64,000 nucleotides of DNA from an uncultured Alphaproteobacteria bacterium (GCA_902826095.1 CADEDN010000003.1:1-64000), one strand, 5' to 3'; shown: positions 18,685 through 29,527, counted from the stretch's first letter. The notes: a model not told the origin generated them from the letters alone. Translations and numbers: made by a program.

Positions 18685-20850
18685 TCAATCGACCGGAAAG
18701 CCGCGATCGCGGAGCAGCGCCGCCGTATCGACGTCGCGGCCGCGGAACTTCTTGAAGCCCTCCGCCGGATCAATCGAATCGCCGACCGACATGATGTAGT
18801 CGTGAAGCTTCTTCGCCGTGGGCTTGTCGTAGAAGCTTCCGGCTTCGACGAAGGCTTCCGCGGCGTCGGCGGTGATCGTATCCGCCCAGAGATAGCTGTA
18901 ATAGCCGGCGGCGTAGCCTTCGCCCGCGAAGATGTGCCCGAATTGCGGCGTCCGGTGCCGCATCACGATCTCTTTCGGCGCGCCAAGTTCGGCGAGCGTC
19001 TCGCGTTCGAATTTGTCGGGGTCGATATCCGCGTCGCCGGCAAGATGCAGCTTCATGTCGACGAGCGCGCTCATCAGATATTCGACCGTCGTGAAGCCCT
19101 GATTGAATGTCTTCGCATTCTTGATCTTGTCGACCAGCGGCTGCGGCAGCGCTTCGCCGGTTTCGTGATGGACGAGGAATTGATTCATCACTTCCGGCGT
19201 CATCAGCCAGCGCTCGTTGATCTGCGAGGGGAACTCGACATAATCGCGCGGAACGCTCGTTCCCGCTTGCGAGGGATATTTGACGTTCGAATTGAGGCCG
19301 TGCAGCGCGTGGCCGAATTCATGGAACAGCGTTTCAGCGTCGTCCCAGGAAATCAGCACCGGTTCGCCCGGCTTGCCCTTGATGAAGTTCGAGTTGTTGG
19401 AGACGATCGGCTTGATGTCGCCGATGAGTTTTTGCTGGCCGCGATATTCGGTCATCCACGCGCCAGACCCCTTGCCGGTGCGGGCGTAAGGATCGAAATA
19501 CCACAGGCCGACGAGATCGCCCGCCGGGTTCAGGACTTTCCAGACGCGGACGTCGGCGTTGAATGTCGGCGCATCGTTGATCTGTTCGAAGCTGAATCCG
19601 TAGAGCTGTCCCGCCGCCCAGAACATGCCCTCGCGCAGTTTTTCAAGCTGCAGATAGGGTTTCACCTCGTTGAAATCGAGATCGTACTTCGCCTTGCGGA
19701 CTTTCTCCGCGTAATAGCGATAGTCCCAGGGCTCGATGGTGATCTTCGCGCCTTCCGCGTCGGCGACCGCCTGCATGTCGGCGACTTCCTCCTTCACGCG
19801 CGCGACCGCCTTCGGCCAGACCTTCAGCATCAGATCCATCGCCGCGTCCGGCGTCTTCGCCATCTGCCGTTCGATCGCCCAATGCGCGTAGGTATCGTAG
19901 CCGAGAAGCTTCGAGCGTTCGGCGCGAAGCTTCAGCGTTTCAGCGATGATCGCGTTGTTGTCTTCAGCGTCGCCATTGTCGCCGCGATTGACGAAAGCGC
20001 GCCAGATTTTCTCCCGCAAGCCGCGATTGTCGGCATAGGTCAAGAACGGATCGGCCGCCGAGCGCGTGTTGAGGACCGCCCATTTGCCGGGTTTTCCCTG
20101 TTCTTTCGCGGTCTCCGCCATGCCGTCGACGATCGATTGCGGCAGGCCCTTGAGATCGGATTTCTTCTCGACCCAGGTGACGGTCTCCTCGTCCTTCAGC
20201 TGATGCTGCGTGAACTCGGTCCCAAGCGTCGCGAGGCGCTGGTTGATTTCGGCGACGCGCTTCTTGCCGGCCTCGTCAAGATTGGCGCCGTTCCTGACGA
20301 AGCCCTTGTAGTGATCTTCGAGAAGGCGCTTTTCGGCCGGCTTCAGCTTCTTCGCCTTCTTGCCGTTGTAGACGGCGGAGACGCGCGCGAAGAGCGCGGC
20401 GTTCTGGTTCACTTCATCGCCAAACGCCGCGAGCTTTGGATAGACGACAAGTTCAATCTCCGGAACGTCGCCGACATTGAGATTGCCGGAATAGACGCCG
20501 AAAAGATTTTGCACCCGCGTCAGCGTCATGCCCGATTTTTCAAGCGCCGCGATCGTGTTCTCGAATGTCGGCTTGTCCTTGTTCGCGGTGATCGCGTCGA
20601 CCTCGGCGCGCGCGTCGCCGATCGCCTTGTCAAACGCCGCAATGAAATCCTTCGTGTCGATCCTGTCCCAGGGCGGAACGCCGCCATAGGGGCCCGCCCA
20701 TGGCGCAATCAATGCATGATCGGCGGCGAGCATCGGCGCCGGCGCGCTGACGGCCGCCGGTTCCGCGACGGGCGATTCCTGCGCGCTCAATGGCGCGCTC
20801 CCGAGGGCGACGGCGAGGGCGATGGCCGATACGGCAAGGCGTCTATCCAC
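18685..20850 (-). CDS. dcp: M3-family zinc peptidase (peptidyl-dipeptidase Dcp type)
   Basis: This 721-residue protein starts with GTG behind a GGAGG site. An N-terminal signal peptide ends near SAPLSAQE, so the enzyme is exported. The thimet-family motif HEFGH carries H510, E511 and H514, and the later zinc-binding glutamate region follows. The family removes dipeptides from the C-termini of peptides. A periplasmic Dcp here, next to histidine and aromatic amino acid breakdown genes, fits a peptide-scavenging role, though that link is only positional. Confidence 0.9.
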   Translation of the reverse strand: MDRRLAVSAIALAVALGSAPLSAQESPVAEPAAVSAPAPMLAADHALIAPWAGPYGGVPPWDRIDTKDFIAAFDKAIGDARAEVDAITANKDKPTFENTIAALEKSGMTLTRVQNLFGVYSGNLNVGDVPEIELVVYPKLAAFGDEVNQNAALFARVSAVYNGKKAKKLKPAEKRLLEDHYKGFVRNGANLDEAGKKRVAEINQRLATLGTEFTQHQLKDEETVTWVEKKSDLKGLPQSIVDGMAETAKEQGKPGKWAVLNTRSAADPFLTYADNRGLREKIWRAFVNRGDNGDAEDNNAIIAETLKLRAERSKLLGYDTYAHWAIERQMAKTPDAAMDLMLKVWPKAVARVKEEVADMQAVADAEGAKITIEPWDYRYYAEKVRKAKYDLDFNEVKPYLQLEKLREGMFWAAGQLYGFSFEQINDAPTFNADVRVWKVLNPAGDLVGLWYFDPYARTGKGSGAWMTEYRGQQKLIGDIKPIVSNNSNFIKGKPGEPVLISWDDAETLFHEFGHALHGLNSNVKYPSQAGTSVPRDYVEFPSQINERWLMTPEVMNQFLVHHETGEALPQPLVDKIKNAKTFNQGFTTVEYLMSALVDMKLHLAGDADIDPDKFERETLAELGAPKEIVMRHRTPQFGHIFAGEGYAAGYYSYLWADTITADAAEAFVEAGSFYDKPTAKKLHDYIMSVGDSIDPAEGFKKFRGRDVDTAALLRDRGFPVD

Positions 20851-20949
20851 GATGGGGCCTCCATTGATCTGATGCTCAGTTTCTCATGCAGCGCCGCGTA
20901 CATAGCGACGGTCCCGCGCCTTCGAAAAGAGGCGAATTGCAGCGCCCTC

Positions 20950-22470
20950 TCAGCGATCGATCACAATCGCCGGAAGCTGCAGATAGAGGTCGTTTTCGAG
21001 CGTTTCCTGCTGCATGGCGACAAGATCGTCGGCGAAATATCGGTCCTCGGCCCAGAACGCGGCCTTGGCGCGGATGGCGGCATGAACTTTCTGCAAGGGC
21101 GCGGAGGTCGTCAGCGGCCGGTGGAAATCGACGCCTTGCGCCGCGGCGAGGAGTTCGACGCCGATGATCCCGGCGGCGTTTTTCGCAATGCGGCCGGCTT
21201 TGCGCGCGGCGCCCGTCGCCATCGAGACATGATCTTCCTGGCCGGCGGAAGTCGGCACCGAATCGACGCTGCCGGGAAAAGCGAGCGACTTGTTCTCGGA
21301 AACGAGCGCCGCCGCCGTCACTTGCGCGATCATGAAGCCGGAATTGACGCCGCCGTCGGCGACGAGAAAGGCGGGAAGGCCGCTCATCTTCGGGTCGATC
21401 AGGACGGCGGTCCGCCGTTCGGAGATCGATCCGATCTCGCAGAGCGCCATCGCCAGCATGTCGGCGGCGAAGGCGACCGGCTCGGCGTGAAAATTGCCGC
21501 CGGAGATCGCTTCGTCCTTGTCCGGAAAGACCACCGGATTGTCGGTGACCGCGTTCGCTTCAATCGTCAGCGTGCGCGCCGTGTGCCGGAGGAGATCGAG
21601 CGCGGCGCCCATCACTTGCGGCTGGCAGCGGAAAGAGTAGGGGTCCTGCACCCGATCGCAATTGATATGGGAGGCGTTGATCGCGCTCCCCTCGAGCATC
21701 ATGCGCAAGGATCTCGCGACGTCGATCTGTCCCGGCTGGCCCCTGAGCGCGTGAATGCGCGCGTCAAACGGCGAGATCGAGCCTTTCAGCGCATCGACCG
21801 AAAGCGCGCCGGCGCAAAGCGCCGCGCCGAAGACGCGCTCCGCCTTGAACAGCGCGTCGAGGGCGATCGCGGTCGAGACCTGCGTGCCGTTGAGGAGCGC
21901 GAGCCCTTCCTTCGGCCCAAGGTCGAGCGGTTCGAGGCCCGCCGCTTTCAGCGCATCGGCGGCCTTCATCGCCTTTCCGTCAACGCGGATCGCGCCGACG
22001 CCGATCATCGCGGCCGCCATATGCGCAAGCGGCGCCAGATCGCCGGAGGCGCCGACCGATCCTTGTTCCGGAATGACAGGGAGGAGGCCGCGCTTCAGGA
22101 AGTCGAGCAGCCGCTCGACCGTCGCGCGTTTGACGCCGGACGCGCCGCGCGCAAGGCCGATGATTTTCGTCGCAAGGACCAGCCGCGTGACGCGCTCGTC
22201 CAGCGCCTCGCCGAGCCCGCAGGCGTGGCTGAGGACGATCTTCTTTTGCAGTTCGACCAGCCGGTCGTTCGGAATGCGGGTGTTCGCGAGGAGGCCGAAC
22301 CCGGTATTCAATCCGTATACGGTCTTGTTCGACGCGACGATGCGCGCAACGCTCGCCGCCGCCGTGTCGACGGCGGCGAAGCCTTCGGCGGAAAGCGCAA
22401 CATCCGCGCCGCTCCAGATGGCGCGGAGATCGGCGAGGGTGACACGGCTTGGATGAAGAGCGATTTTCAT
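20950..22470 (-). CDS. hutH: Histidine ammonia-lyase
   Basis: This 506-residue enzyme removes ammonia from histidine to give urocanate. The self-forming MIO cofactor triad Ala141-Ser142-Gly143 sits in [22 protein letters not shown] near residue 52 and FRCQPQVMG further on are also typical. The gene is the last of the hut operon on the minus strand. It is separated from hutU by a nuclease-like gene, so its translation probably now depends on its own weak site (GAAAAG) after the 13-base gap. Confidence 0.95.
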   Translation of the reverse strand: MKIALHPSRVTLADLRAIWSGADVALSAEGFAAVDTAAASVARIVASNKTVYGLNTGFGLLANTRIPNDRLVELQKKIVLSHACGLGEALDERVTRLVLATKIIGLARGASGVKRATVERLLDFLKRGLLPVIPEQGSVGASGDLAPLAHMAAAMIGVGAIRVDGKAMKAADALKAAGLEPLDLGPKEGLALLNGTQVSTAIALDALFKAERVFGAALCAGALSVDALKGSISPFDARIHALRGQPGQIDVARSLRMMLEGSAINASHINCDRVQDPYSFRCQPQVMGAALDLLRHTARTLTIEANAVTDNPVVFPDKDEAISGGNFHAEPVAFAADMLAMALCEIGSISERRTAVLIDPKMSGLPAFLVADGGVNSGFMIAQVTAAALVSENKSLAFPGSVDSVPTSAGQEDHVSMATGAARKAGRIAKNAAGIIGVELLAAAQGVDFHRPLTTSAPLQKVHAAIRAKAAFWAEDRYFADDLVAMQQETLENDLYLQLPAIVIDR

Positions 22471-22483
22471 AAAATCTTTTCAA

Positions 22484-23224
22484 CTATTGAAACTTGCGCT
22501 TTTTGAATGCTCGAACATCCGTTGCAGTTAATTCAAACCACTCCCCGTTCGTGCATTTGTTTGCGAAACGACGCTGCCAATAGCCCTCGATTCCGAAGGC
22601 GTCGTCTGTATGAATTGAATGCAATAATTCCATGCGTTCGGGCAATTGTAGCTGAATCTGACCCATTCGTCTGTTCGGACTGGTGGCTTTGCCAATCTTG
22701 TATCGCTTCTCCCTGCCGACCTTCAAAAGTGCGAGATAAACGAATCCTTGGTGAGTGTCGGAATGTTCGTCTAAAGTCATTGTTTCCGTGGAACTAGCAT
22801 CGTTTAAAAAGCCATTGCAGTGTTCGACGACGTCAATGTAGTTTGGTTTGCCCTCGCAATAGGATATTAGCGCTAACACCCAATCGCGTTTGGTCGCGAA
22901 CATTTTGGTGATCGTACTGTCGCTCGGCATGAGAGCGTTAAGTCTTCTGAATAGACGGATTTCGGCTTGTGAGGGCAGATGTCCGTAGTGCAAAGTAGCG
23001 TTCGCTAGAGCTTGCAAGACTATCTGTGCGTCAATTTTTTCAGGGGCCTTGTTTGGCGCGCAGCCTGCATCCGCCACTGCATCGCTCCAGCGAGCCCAAT
23101 ATTTTCCGCGCCACTGGCCTTCGCTTATTCCGGTTTCCTTCTCAAACAACTGCTTGCCGGGTGCTGCTCCATTCCTAATTGAGAGAGCCTTTATCGCCTC
23201 GATTATTTGCTGCTTATCCGCCAC
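22484..23224 (-). CDS. GIY-YIG-like nuclease with HNH-associated repeats, inserted in the hut operon
   Basis: This 246-residue frame starts with GTG six bases after the hutU stop; a GGAAGG motif at the hutU end serves as ribosome-binding site. Residues about 1-120 contain two W-or-R-x-x-A-type helical repeats (WSDAVADAGC, then DWVLALISYCEG) like homing-endonuclease-associated repeats. The C-terminal part (from GFVYLALLKVG, YKIGKATSPNRR, IEGYWQRRFA to NGEWFELTATDVRAF) looks like the GIY-YIG/Mug113 nuclease group. It is visibly richer in A+T than its neighbours. It is probably an acquired, possibly mobile, gene with no role in histidine use. Confidence 0.78.
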   Translation of the reverse strand: MADKQQIIEAIKALSIRNGAAPGKQLFEKETGISEGQWRGKYWARWSDAVADAGCAPNKAPEKIDAQIVLQALANATLHYGHLPSQAEIRLFRRLNALMPSDSTITKMFATKRDWVLALISYCEGKPNYIDVVEHCNGFLNDASSTETMTLDEHSDTHQGFVYLALLKVGREKRYKIGKATSPNRRMGQIQLQLPERMELLHSIHTDDAFGIEGYWQRRFANKCTNGEWFELTATDVRAFKKRKFQ

Positions 23225-23230
23225 GACCGA

Positions 23231-24901
23231 TTACCTTCCAACCATCGGCAAATCCAACCCCTTCTCGCGCGCGCAATCGACCGCGATGTCATAGCCGGCG
23301 TCCGCGTGGCGCATGACGCCGGTCCCCGGATCATTCCACAGAACGCGCTTCAATCGGCGCGCCGCGTCGTCGGTTCCGTCGGCGACGATGACGACGCCCG
23401 AATGCTGCGAATAGCCCATGCCGACGCCGCCGCCATGATGCAGGGAAACCCAGGTCGCGCCGCCGGCGGTGTTCAAGAGCGCGTTCAGCAACGGCCAGTC
23501 CGACACCGCGTCGCTGCCGTCCTTCATCGCTTCGGTCTCGCGATTGGGCGAGGCGACGGAGCCCGAATCCAGATGATCGCGGCCGATGACGATCGGGGCT
23601 TTCAACTCGCCGCTTGCGACCATCTCATTGAAAGCAAGGCCCAAACGGTGACGGTCGCCGAGCCCGACCCAGCAGATGCGCGCCGGCAATCCCTGAAATG
23701 CGATGCGCTCCTTCGCCATGTCGAGCCAGCGATGGAGGTGCTTGTCGTCGGGCAGCAGCTCTTTCACCTTCGCGTCGGTCTTCGCGATGTCTTGCGGGTC
23801 GCCGGAGAGCGCCGCCCAGCGGAACGGCCCGACGCCCCTGCAAAAGAGCGGGCGCACATAGGCTGGAACAAAGCCTGGAAAATCGAAGGCGTTTTTCACG
23901 CCCTCATCGAACGCGACCTGACGGATGTTGTTGCCATAGTCGAAAGTCGGCACGCCCATCTTGTGAAAGGCGAGCATCGCCTCGACATGCCTCGCCATCG
24001 ACGCGCGCGCTTCCTTCTCGACGCGCTTTGGATCGCGCTCGCGCGCGGAAATCCATTCGTCGGCGGACCATCCGATCGGCAGATAGCCGTTGACCGGATC
24101 ATGCGCCGATGTTTGATCCGTCACCGCATCGGGACGAACGCCGCGCCTCACCATTTCCGGCAGGATTTCGGCGGCGTTGCCGAGAAGGCCGATCGACACC
24201 GCGCGCTTTTCCTTCGTCGCTTTCGCAATGCGGGCGAGGGCGTCGTCAAGATTGTCGGTCGCTTCGTCGAGATAGCGCGTCTGCAGCCGCTTTTCGATGC
24301 GCGACGGCTGGCATTCGACGCCAAGACACGCGGCGCCGGCCATCACCGCGGCGAGCGGCTGCGCGCCGCCCATGCCGCCAAGGCCCGCCGTCAGGATCCA
24401 TTTGCCGGAAAGATCGCCGCCGAAATGCTGGCGGCCCATCTCGACGAAGGTTTCATACGTGCCCTGAACAATGCCCTGAGAGCCGATATAGATCCACGAT
24501 CCGGCCGTCATCTGGCCGTACATCATCAGGCCCTTCTTATCGAGCTCGTTGAAATGCTCCCAGGTCGCCCATTTCGGCACGAGGTTCGAATTTGCGAGGA
24601 GAACGCGCGGCGCGTCCTTGTGCGTCGGGAAGACGCCGACCGGCTTGCCGGACTGGATCAGCAGTGTTTCGTCCTCGTTCAAACGCTCCAGTGTTTCGAC
24701 GATCTTGTCGAAACATTCCCAGTTGCGCGCCGCTCGCCCGATGCCGCCATAAACGACAAGGGCGTGCGGGTCTTCCGCGACGTCGGGGTCGAGATTGTTC
24801 ATCAGCATGCGGACGGCGGCCTCCGTCGTCCAGTGCTTCGCCTTGATCTCGGTTCCCGTGCGGGCGCGGATGGTGCGGGCGTTGCGTCTTGTGCCGGTCA
24901 T
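23231..24901 (-). CDS. hutU: Urocanate hydratase
   Basis: I choose the ATG at 24901, which overlaps the hutI stop as ATGA, giving 556 residues; the open frame extends further but only into hutI. The protein hydrates urocanate to imidazolonepropionate using tightly bound NAD+. The NAD loop [12 protein letters not shown] and the conserved [18 protein letters not shown] and [13 protein letters not shown] segments are present. Length is normal. It is the second step of the Hut pathway. Confidence 0.96.
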   Translation of the reverse strand: MTGTRRNARTIRARTGTEIKAKHWTTEAAVRMLMNNLDPDVAEDPHALVVYGGIGRAARNWECFDKIVETLERLNEDETLLIQSGKPVGVFPTHKDAPRVLLANSNLVPKWATWEHFNELDKKGLMMYGQMTAGSWIYIGSQGIVQGTYETFVEMGRQHFGGDLSGKWILTAGLGGMGGAQPLAAVMAGAACLGVECQPSRIEKRLQTRYLDEATDNLDDALARIAKATKEKRAVSIGLLGNAAEILPEMVRRGVRPDAVTDQTSAHDPVNGYLPIGWSADEWISARERDPKRVEKEARASMARHVEAMLAFHKMGVPTFDYGNNIRQVAFDEGVKNAFDFPGFVPAYVRPLFCRGVGPFRWAALSGDPQDIAKTDAKVKELLPDDKHLHRWLDMAKERIAFQGLPARICWVGLGDRHRLGLAFNEMVASGELKAPIVIGRDHLDSGSVASPNRETEAMKDGSDAVSDWPLLNALLNTAGGATWVSLHHGGGVGMGYSQHSGVVIVADGTDDAARRLKRVLWNDPGTGVMRHADAGYDIAVDCAREKGLDLPMVGR

Positions 24902-26109
24902 TGCGTCTTGTCCTTCCCGCCGATAATCAGCCGCTCCGGTCCCTGATGCGCGATCCAGTAGGAGACCGCCGCCGGATGATCGATCCGCCAGACCGCGATG
25001 TCGGTGGCGAGGCCCTCTTTGATCATGCCGCATTCGCCGTCAAGCGCGAGCGCTTTCGCGGCGTTTCGCGTCATGCCGGCGAGCGCTTCTTCCGGCGTCA
25101 GGCCGAAGAGCGTCGCCGCCATGTTCATCATCAAGGGCGCCGACAACACGGGCGAGGTGCCGGGATTGAGATCGGTCGCGACCGCCATCGGAACGCCGTG
25201 CTTGCGGAAAAGGCCGATCGGCGGCTTGGTCTGTTCCCTCAGCGCATAAAACGCGCCGGGAAGCAGCACGGCGACGGTTCCCGCTTTCGCCATCGCCGCG
25301 ACGCCCGCTTCGTCGACATATTCAAGATGATCGGCGGAGAGCGCGTCGAACGCCGCCGCGAGCGCCGCGCCGTTCATGGCCGACAATTGCTCGGCGTGGA
25401 GTTTGACGCGCAAGCCCGCTTTCGTCGCCGCCTTGAACAGCGCGGTCGTCTCCGCCAGCGTAAAGCCGATCCCTTCGCAGAAGGCGTCGACGGCGTCCGC
25501 GAGGCCTCGTTCGGCGACCGCCGGAATCATTTCGTCGCACACGAGACGAACATAAGCCGCGCGATCGGTCCTGAACTCCGGCGGCAATGCGTGCAGCCCG
25601 AGCAATGTCCGCTTCACGCGCATGCCGACCGCACGCGCGGCCTCGCCGGCGGCGATCAGCATTTTCATTTCGTCGCCGACGGTAAGGCCGTAACCGGACT
25701 TGATCTCGACCGTCGCGACGCCGCCCTTCTTCAGCGTCAGGAGCCGTTCGATGGCGCTCTCGACGAGATCCTCAAGGCTCGCTTCGCGCGTCGCCGCGAC
25801 GGTCGACAGAATGCCGCCGCCCGTCCGCGCGATTTCTTCGTAGGTCGCGCCTTTCTGGCGCATTTCGAACTCGCTCGCGCGATTTCCGCCGAAGACGAGA
25901 TGCGTATGGCAGTCAATGAGCGCGGGCGTCAGCCAGAGCCCGCCGAGCCAATCCGTTTCATTGGCGCCCGGCGCATTCGCTGCTGGACCGACATAGGCGA
26001 TGCGGCCATCCTTGACGCCGACGGCGCCGTTCTCGATCGCGCCATAGGCGCCCTCCCGCGCCGGGTCCATGGTGGCGATCCTGCAATCTGCATAGAGGCG
26101 GTCGAGCAT
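24898..26109 (-). CDS. hutI: Imidazolonepropionase
   Basis: This 403-residue metal-dependent amidohydrolase opens the imidazolone ring, the third Hut step. The metal motif [10 protein letters not shown] has H68 and H70. KSGYGL, and HAEQLS with the following ADHLEY, are typical of HutI. It is the first gene of the minus-strand hut operon and overlaps hutU by four bases. No HutC-type repressor and no hutF or hutG lies in the window, so the last steps and the regulation are elsewhere. Confidence 0.95.
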   Translation of the reverse strand: MLDRLYADCRIATMDPAREGAYGAIENGAVGVKDGRIAYVGPAANAPGANETDWLGGLWLTPALIDCHTHLVFGGNRASEFEMRQKGATYEEIARTGGGILSTVAATREASLEDLVESAIERLLTLKKGGVATVEIKSGYGLTVGDEMKMLIAAGEAARAVGMRVKRTLLGLHALPPEFRTDRAAYVRLVCDEMIPAVAERGLADAVDAFCEGIGFTLAETTALFKAATKAGLRVKLHAEQLSAMNGAALAAAFDALSADHLEYVDEAGVAAMAKAGTVAVLLPGAFYALREQTKPPIGLFRKHGVPMAVATDLNPGTSPVLSAPLMMNMAATLFGLTPEEALAGMTRNAAKALALDGECGMIKEGLATDIAVWRIDHPAAVSYWIAHQGPERLIIGGKDKTQ

Positions 26110-26416
26110 CTTCGATGGTCGCTCCCCAAGGGTCGATCGCGTCTATACAGCGCCTCGGACCTTGCCGCCATTCGGCGCCGCTCAGGGAAGGGCCGGCGTT
26201 TGACGGGCGCCTTTTGTCGAAACGCCCCGGCGGCGTCGATCCGCCGACAAGGGACATACATGCCGACGATGCCAATCAGCCGTGAAACGCCTCCATGGCC
26301 GCCATCGCGTCAATTGCAAGGGCGGTCGGAATTTCCGTCTCTCGATCATGCGGCGAAGAGGATGTAATGCGGTTTGGGTTTCACGCGAATGGCGGGTTCC
26401 AGATGGTCCGGCGCAA

Positions 26417-27037
26417 ATGCGCGCATTGATTCGAAAAGGGCACCGCGCCGAACTCGCCGCGCTCGCGATTTTTTCGGCGATTGCGATCGTCGGTTTCGCC
26501 TTCGACGGATGGCCGCGGGCGCTGCTCGCGGGTTTCGCCGCGTCGTCGCTGTTGTATTCCGGCGCGATCGCCGTCTTGCTGCAGGCCTGCGACGAGAGCG
26601 AATTGCCGGCGCTCGCGGCGCGGCACGACCGGCGCGCGCCCCATATTCTGGCCGCCGGGCTCTTTTTCGATTTCGCGTCGCTGGCGCTCGTCGTCGCATT
26701 GGTCGCGACACGGACGATGGACGGTTTTGCGACCGCGCTCGCCGGCGCGTCGATCTTGGGCGCCTGGGCGCTTCTCAACACGCTTTTCGCCATTCACTAC
26801 GCGCATGTCTATTTCACGTCCGCGGCGCCGCCGCTCGCCTTTCCCGGGCGCCAGCCGCGCGTCTTTTCGGATTTCCTGTATTTTTCCTTCGTCATCGGCA
26901 TGACGTTCCAGGTGTCCGACATTTCGATCCTCGACGCCGGGTTGCGCCGCCTCGCGCTGGCCCATTCAATCCTCGCCTTCCTCTTCAATGTTTTCGTCGT
27001 CGCCCTCGCGGTGAACGCGCTCGGGAGCGTCGTTTGA
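26417..27037 (+). CDS. DUF1345 family membrane protein
   Basis: From the ATG at 26417 the product has 206 residues and begins shortly before the first membrane helix; in-frame ATGs at 26348 and 26282 are possible. I see about five hydrophobic segments. The conserved end matches DUF1345: LLNTLFAIHYAHVYF, then DFLYFSFVIGMTFQVSD, then FNVFVVALAVN. The function of the family is unknown. It is transcribed divergently from hutI and has no obvious operon partner. Confidence 0.75.
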   Translation: MRALIRKGHRAELAALAIFSAIAIVGFAFDGWPRALLAGFAASSLLYSGAIAVLLQACDESELPALAARHDRRAPHILAAGLFFDFASLALVVALVATRTMDGFATALAGASILGAWALLNTLFAIHYAHVYFTSAAPPLAFPGRQPRVFSDFLYFSFVIGMTFQVSDISILDAGLRRLALAHSILAFLFNVFVVALAVNALGSVV

Positions 27038-27140
27038 GGTCGCCGCCCGCCCGGTCGGGCTGCGAATCGCTTGATTGTCAAACCGGGGCGAACGGATTAG
27101 CCTGCGGGCCAGTTTCGGCGTAGAAATCATTTTTAAGGGG

Positions 27141-27683
27141 ATGATGATGAAAGACTTCCTCAAGAAGCAAGACGCTGAATACCGAAAGTCCGCGAGCGGA
27201 GAATCGACCGAGTTCAAGGTGACGCCCGCCTCGGCGCCGAAATTCTGGTACCTGATCGTGATCGGCGCGCTGGTGTTTCTCGGCGGATTTCTCGGGCTTG
27301 GGATCTTCGGCTGGCTGATGGGCGGCGGCGCGATCGCCTATGGTCTGATGCGCGACCAGCGGCCGAAAGATCATAAGGCTGCAATGTCGTTTTCCGTGAC
27401 GCCGGACTCGATCGTCTCGGGCGGACGAATAATTCGCAAGGACGATATACATCGATTGCGGATCGCAAACCCGTGGTTCGAACGCGCCGGACTTGACGTC
27501 TATACGACCAACGCGAACGCCGCCGCGGGCATGGAGCACGGCATGAAACTCGGCGAGCTTTGTTACGGTCTCACCGTTGAATCCGCCGGCAAGGCGCACC
27601 TGCTCGCGGGCGGCATGGACCGGACGACGGCGTTCGGCCTCTTGTCGGACGCTTCGAAAGTGCTTGGCTACAAAGTCGAATAG
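27141..27683 (+). CDS. Hypothetical protein with two membrane helices
   Basis: Three ATG codons follow AAGGGG (27135-27140); the third, at 27147, has the best spacing. The product is about 180 residues. A charged N-terminus is followed by two hydrophobic segments (near WYLIVIGALVFLGGFLG and GWLMGGGAIAYGL), then a soluble beta-rich part that may be a pleckstrin-like domain (FSVTPDSIVSGGRIIRKDDI). I do not recognise a family with confidence. Confidence 0.6.
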   Translation: MMMKDFLKKQDAEYRKSASGESTEFKVTPASAPKFWYLIVIGALVFLGGFLGLGIFGWLMGGGAIAYGLMRDQRPKDHKAAMSFSVTPDSIVSGGRIIRKDDIHRLRIANPWFERAGLDVYTTNANAAAGMEHGMKLGELCYGLTVESAGKAHLLAGGMDRTTAFGLLSDASKVLGYKVE

Positions 27684-27870
27684 CCGAGCCGTTCCGGCCG
27701 CCGTTCGTCTTTATGGGAATGGATCGCCGCATGACCGATCCCAAAGACGGCGGCGCCGAGCGCGCTGTCGACCTTTTGGGGCGCTTGTTGCGACGGGAAA
27801 CCGGGATCCACTCTCGCTGCCACCCGCCCTAATGAAACGGCAGGTTGGTATCGGGATCGGAGGGAACTTC

Positions 27871-28446
27871 ATGCGACAGATAAATCGGCTTCTCGCGGCG
27901 GGGATGTTGTTCTCCACCGCCTGCGCGCCAGTTTCGCAGCCGCAGGATGATTTCTTCGCCGCGATCGCCGCGCAATGCGGGAAGGCTTTCGAAGGGCGGC
28001 TCGTCTCCACGGATGAGGCGGACAAGGATTTCGCCGCCGAACGCCTCGTGATGGAGGTTCGCTCCTGCAAGGAGGCGGAAATTCGCGTGCCGTTTCACGT
28101 CGGCGAAGACCGCTCGCGCACCTGGGTCATCACAAGGACTGACGCTGGCCTGCGCCTCAAACACGATCATCGGCATGAAGACGGCGAAAGCGACGCGGTG
28201 ACGATGTATGGCGGCGATGCCGCGGCGCCGGGAACCGCGACCCGGCAGGAATTCCCGGTCGACGCCTATTCGATCGACCTTTTCACGCGCGAGGGCCTGA
28301 CCGCCTCCGTCACCAATGTCTGGGCGATCGAAGCGACGCCGACCCTCTTTGCCTATGAACTGAGGCGCGAGAACCGGTTCTTCCGCGTCGAGTTCGACCT
28401 GACCGCGCCGGTCGCCAACCCGCCGGAGCCATGGGGTTCGAAGTGA
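27871..28446 (+). CDS. Putative lipoprotein of unknown function
   Basis: The ATG at 27871 is preceded by a GGAGG-like site and starts a signal sequence with a lipobox-like STAC (MRQINRLLAAGMLFSTAC). The longer upstream frame lacks such a signal. The mature part, about 170 residues, has no membrane helix and no family I recognise. Conserved-looking elements are a histidine-rich KHDHRHEDG and a C-terminal beta pattern. It may be surface-associated or periplasmic. Confidence 0.6.
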   Translation: MRQINRLLAAGMLFSTACAPVSQPQDDFFAAIAAQCGKAFEGRLVSTDEADKDFAAERLVMEVRSCKEAEIRVPFHVGEDRSRTWVITRTDAGLRLKHDHRHEDGESDAVTMYGGDAAAPGTATRQEFPVDAYSIDLFTREGLTASVTNVWAIEATPTLFAYELRRENRFFRVEFDLTAPVANPPEPWGSK

Positions 28447-28497
28447 CATCTGCGCGGCGCGCTTGAGCGCTGGCGGGCGACGCGCGAAAAGAAAGTC

Positions 28498-29364
28498 ATG
28501 ATCATCGAACCGACCTCGCGTCGCTATGTCTCGCAGCGCCTCAAGCTCCATTACGCCGATTGGGGCAATGCGTCCGCGCCGCCGCTCGTCCTCATGCATG
28601 GCGGGCGCGATCATTGCCGCAGCCTCGACTGGGTCGCGCGCGCGCTGCAGCCTGACTATCACGTCATCGCGCCGGACCTGCGCGGGCACGGCGACAGCGA
28701 CTGGTCGCCGGACGGCGAATATTCGATGCAAGGTTTCGTCTACGATCTTGCGCAGCTCATTCATCAGCTGAAACTTTCGCCGGTGACGATCGTCGCGCAT
28801 TCGCTCGGCGGCAACATCGCGATCCGCTATGCGGGGCTTTATCCTGACAAGGTGAAAAAGCTCGTGGCGATCGAGGGCCTCGGGCCGTCGCCGAAAATGA
28901 TCGAAGAGCATTTCAAGGTCTCCGGCGCCGAGCGCATGCGAAAATGGATCGACGACAAGCGCGCCGCCGCCGCGCGCGCGCCCAAGCGATATCCGACGCT
29001 CGACGACGCCCTCGCGCGGATGAAGGAGGCGAACAAGTTTCTTTCGGACGAGCAGGCGCGCCACCTCACCGAGCACGGCGCCAATTGCAACGAAGACGGA
29101 ACCTGGAGCTGGAAGTTCGACCCCTATGTCAACGTCTGGCCGCCCTTCGACATTCCGCAGGAAGAAAAGTTCGCGCTTTGGGCGGCGATTACGTGTCCGA
29201 CCCTGCTCGTCTACGGCGCCGACAGCTGGGCCTCGAACCCGGAAAAGGACGGACGCGCGCGGCATTTCAGGAACGCCCGGGTCGCGCTGCTCGAAAAGGC
29301 GGGACACTGGGTCCACCACGACCAGTTCGACGCGTTCATGAAAGAGGCGCGCGCATTCTTGTAG
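28498..29364 (+). CDS. Alpha/beta hydrolase
   Basis: This 288-residue protein has the usual order: oxyanion-hole loop LMHGGRDH, DLRGHGDSDW, and the nucleophile elbow AHSLGGN with S102. The acid is probably the Asp in VYGADSW and the catalytic histidine lies in KAGHWVHHD near the end. The substrate cannot be told from sequence; relatives include esterases and haloalkane dehalogenase-like enzymes. It is monocistronic by context. Confidence 0.85.
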   Translation: MIIEPTSRRYVSQRLKLHYADWGNASAPPLVLMHGGRDHCRSLDWVARALQPDYHVIAPDLRGHGDSDWSPDGEYSMQGFVYDLAQLIHQLKLSPVTIVAHSLGGNIAIRYAGLYPDKVKKLVAIEGLGPSPKMIEEHFKVSGAERMRKWIDDKRAAAARAPKRYPTLDDALARMKEANKFLSDEQARHLTEHGANCNEDGTWSWKFDPYVNVWPPFDIPQEEKFALWAAITCPTLLVYGADSWASNPEKDGRARHFRNARVALLEKAGHWVHHDQFDAFMKEARAFL

Positions 29365-29527
29365 CCCGAATGCGGGTTGGCGCTTGACGACCAAAGGCCC
29401 CCTAATCCCAGTCCGGCGCTTGCCGAAATTGTCAGCGCCAAATGTTCAGAGCCACGGACGCGCCAAAGAGCGTGTCGGAACAACAGACCGCTTTCGACGG
29501 CGGCTTGGACAAAATGCGCGCGCGGGC
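29365..29527. other. Short intergenic stretch upstream of the LexA-box promoter
   Basis: I see no gene, repeat or clear terminator here. It separates the alpha/beta hydrolase stop from the LexA-box promoter. Confidence 0.4.

Noticed and set aside
13516..22506. A frame of 2996 codons on the plus strand, open across five minus-strand genes
   Set aside because: It is antisense to well-recognised genes (aminotransferase, oxidoreductase, Dcp, hutH). The arginine- and aspartate-rich product is what G+C-rich codon use gives on the opposite strand.
24889..26367. A 492-codon plus-strand frame opposite hutI
   Set aside because: It is fully antisense to hutI, has no ribosome-binding site, and its composition is that of a shadow frame.
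27829..29394. A 521-codon minus-strand frame opposite the lipoprotein and hydrolase genes
   Set aside because: The plus-strand hydrolase has clear catalytic motifs; the minus-strand frame shows no domain.
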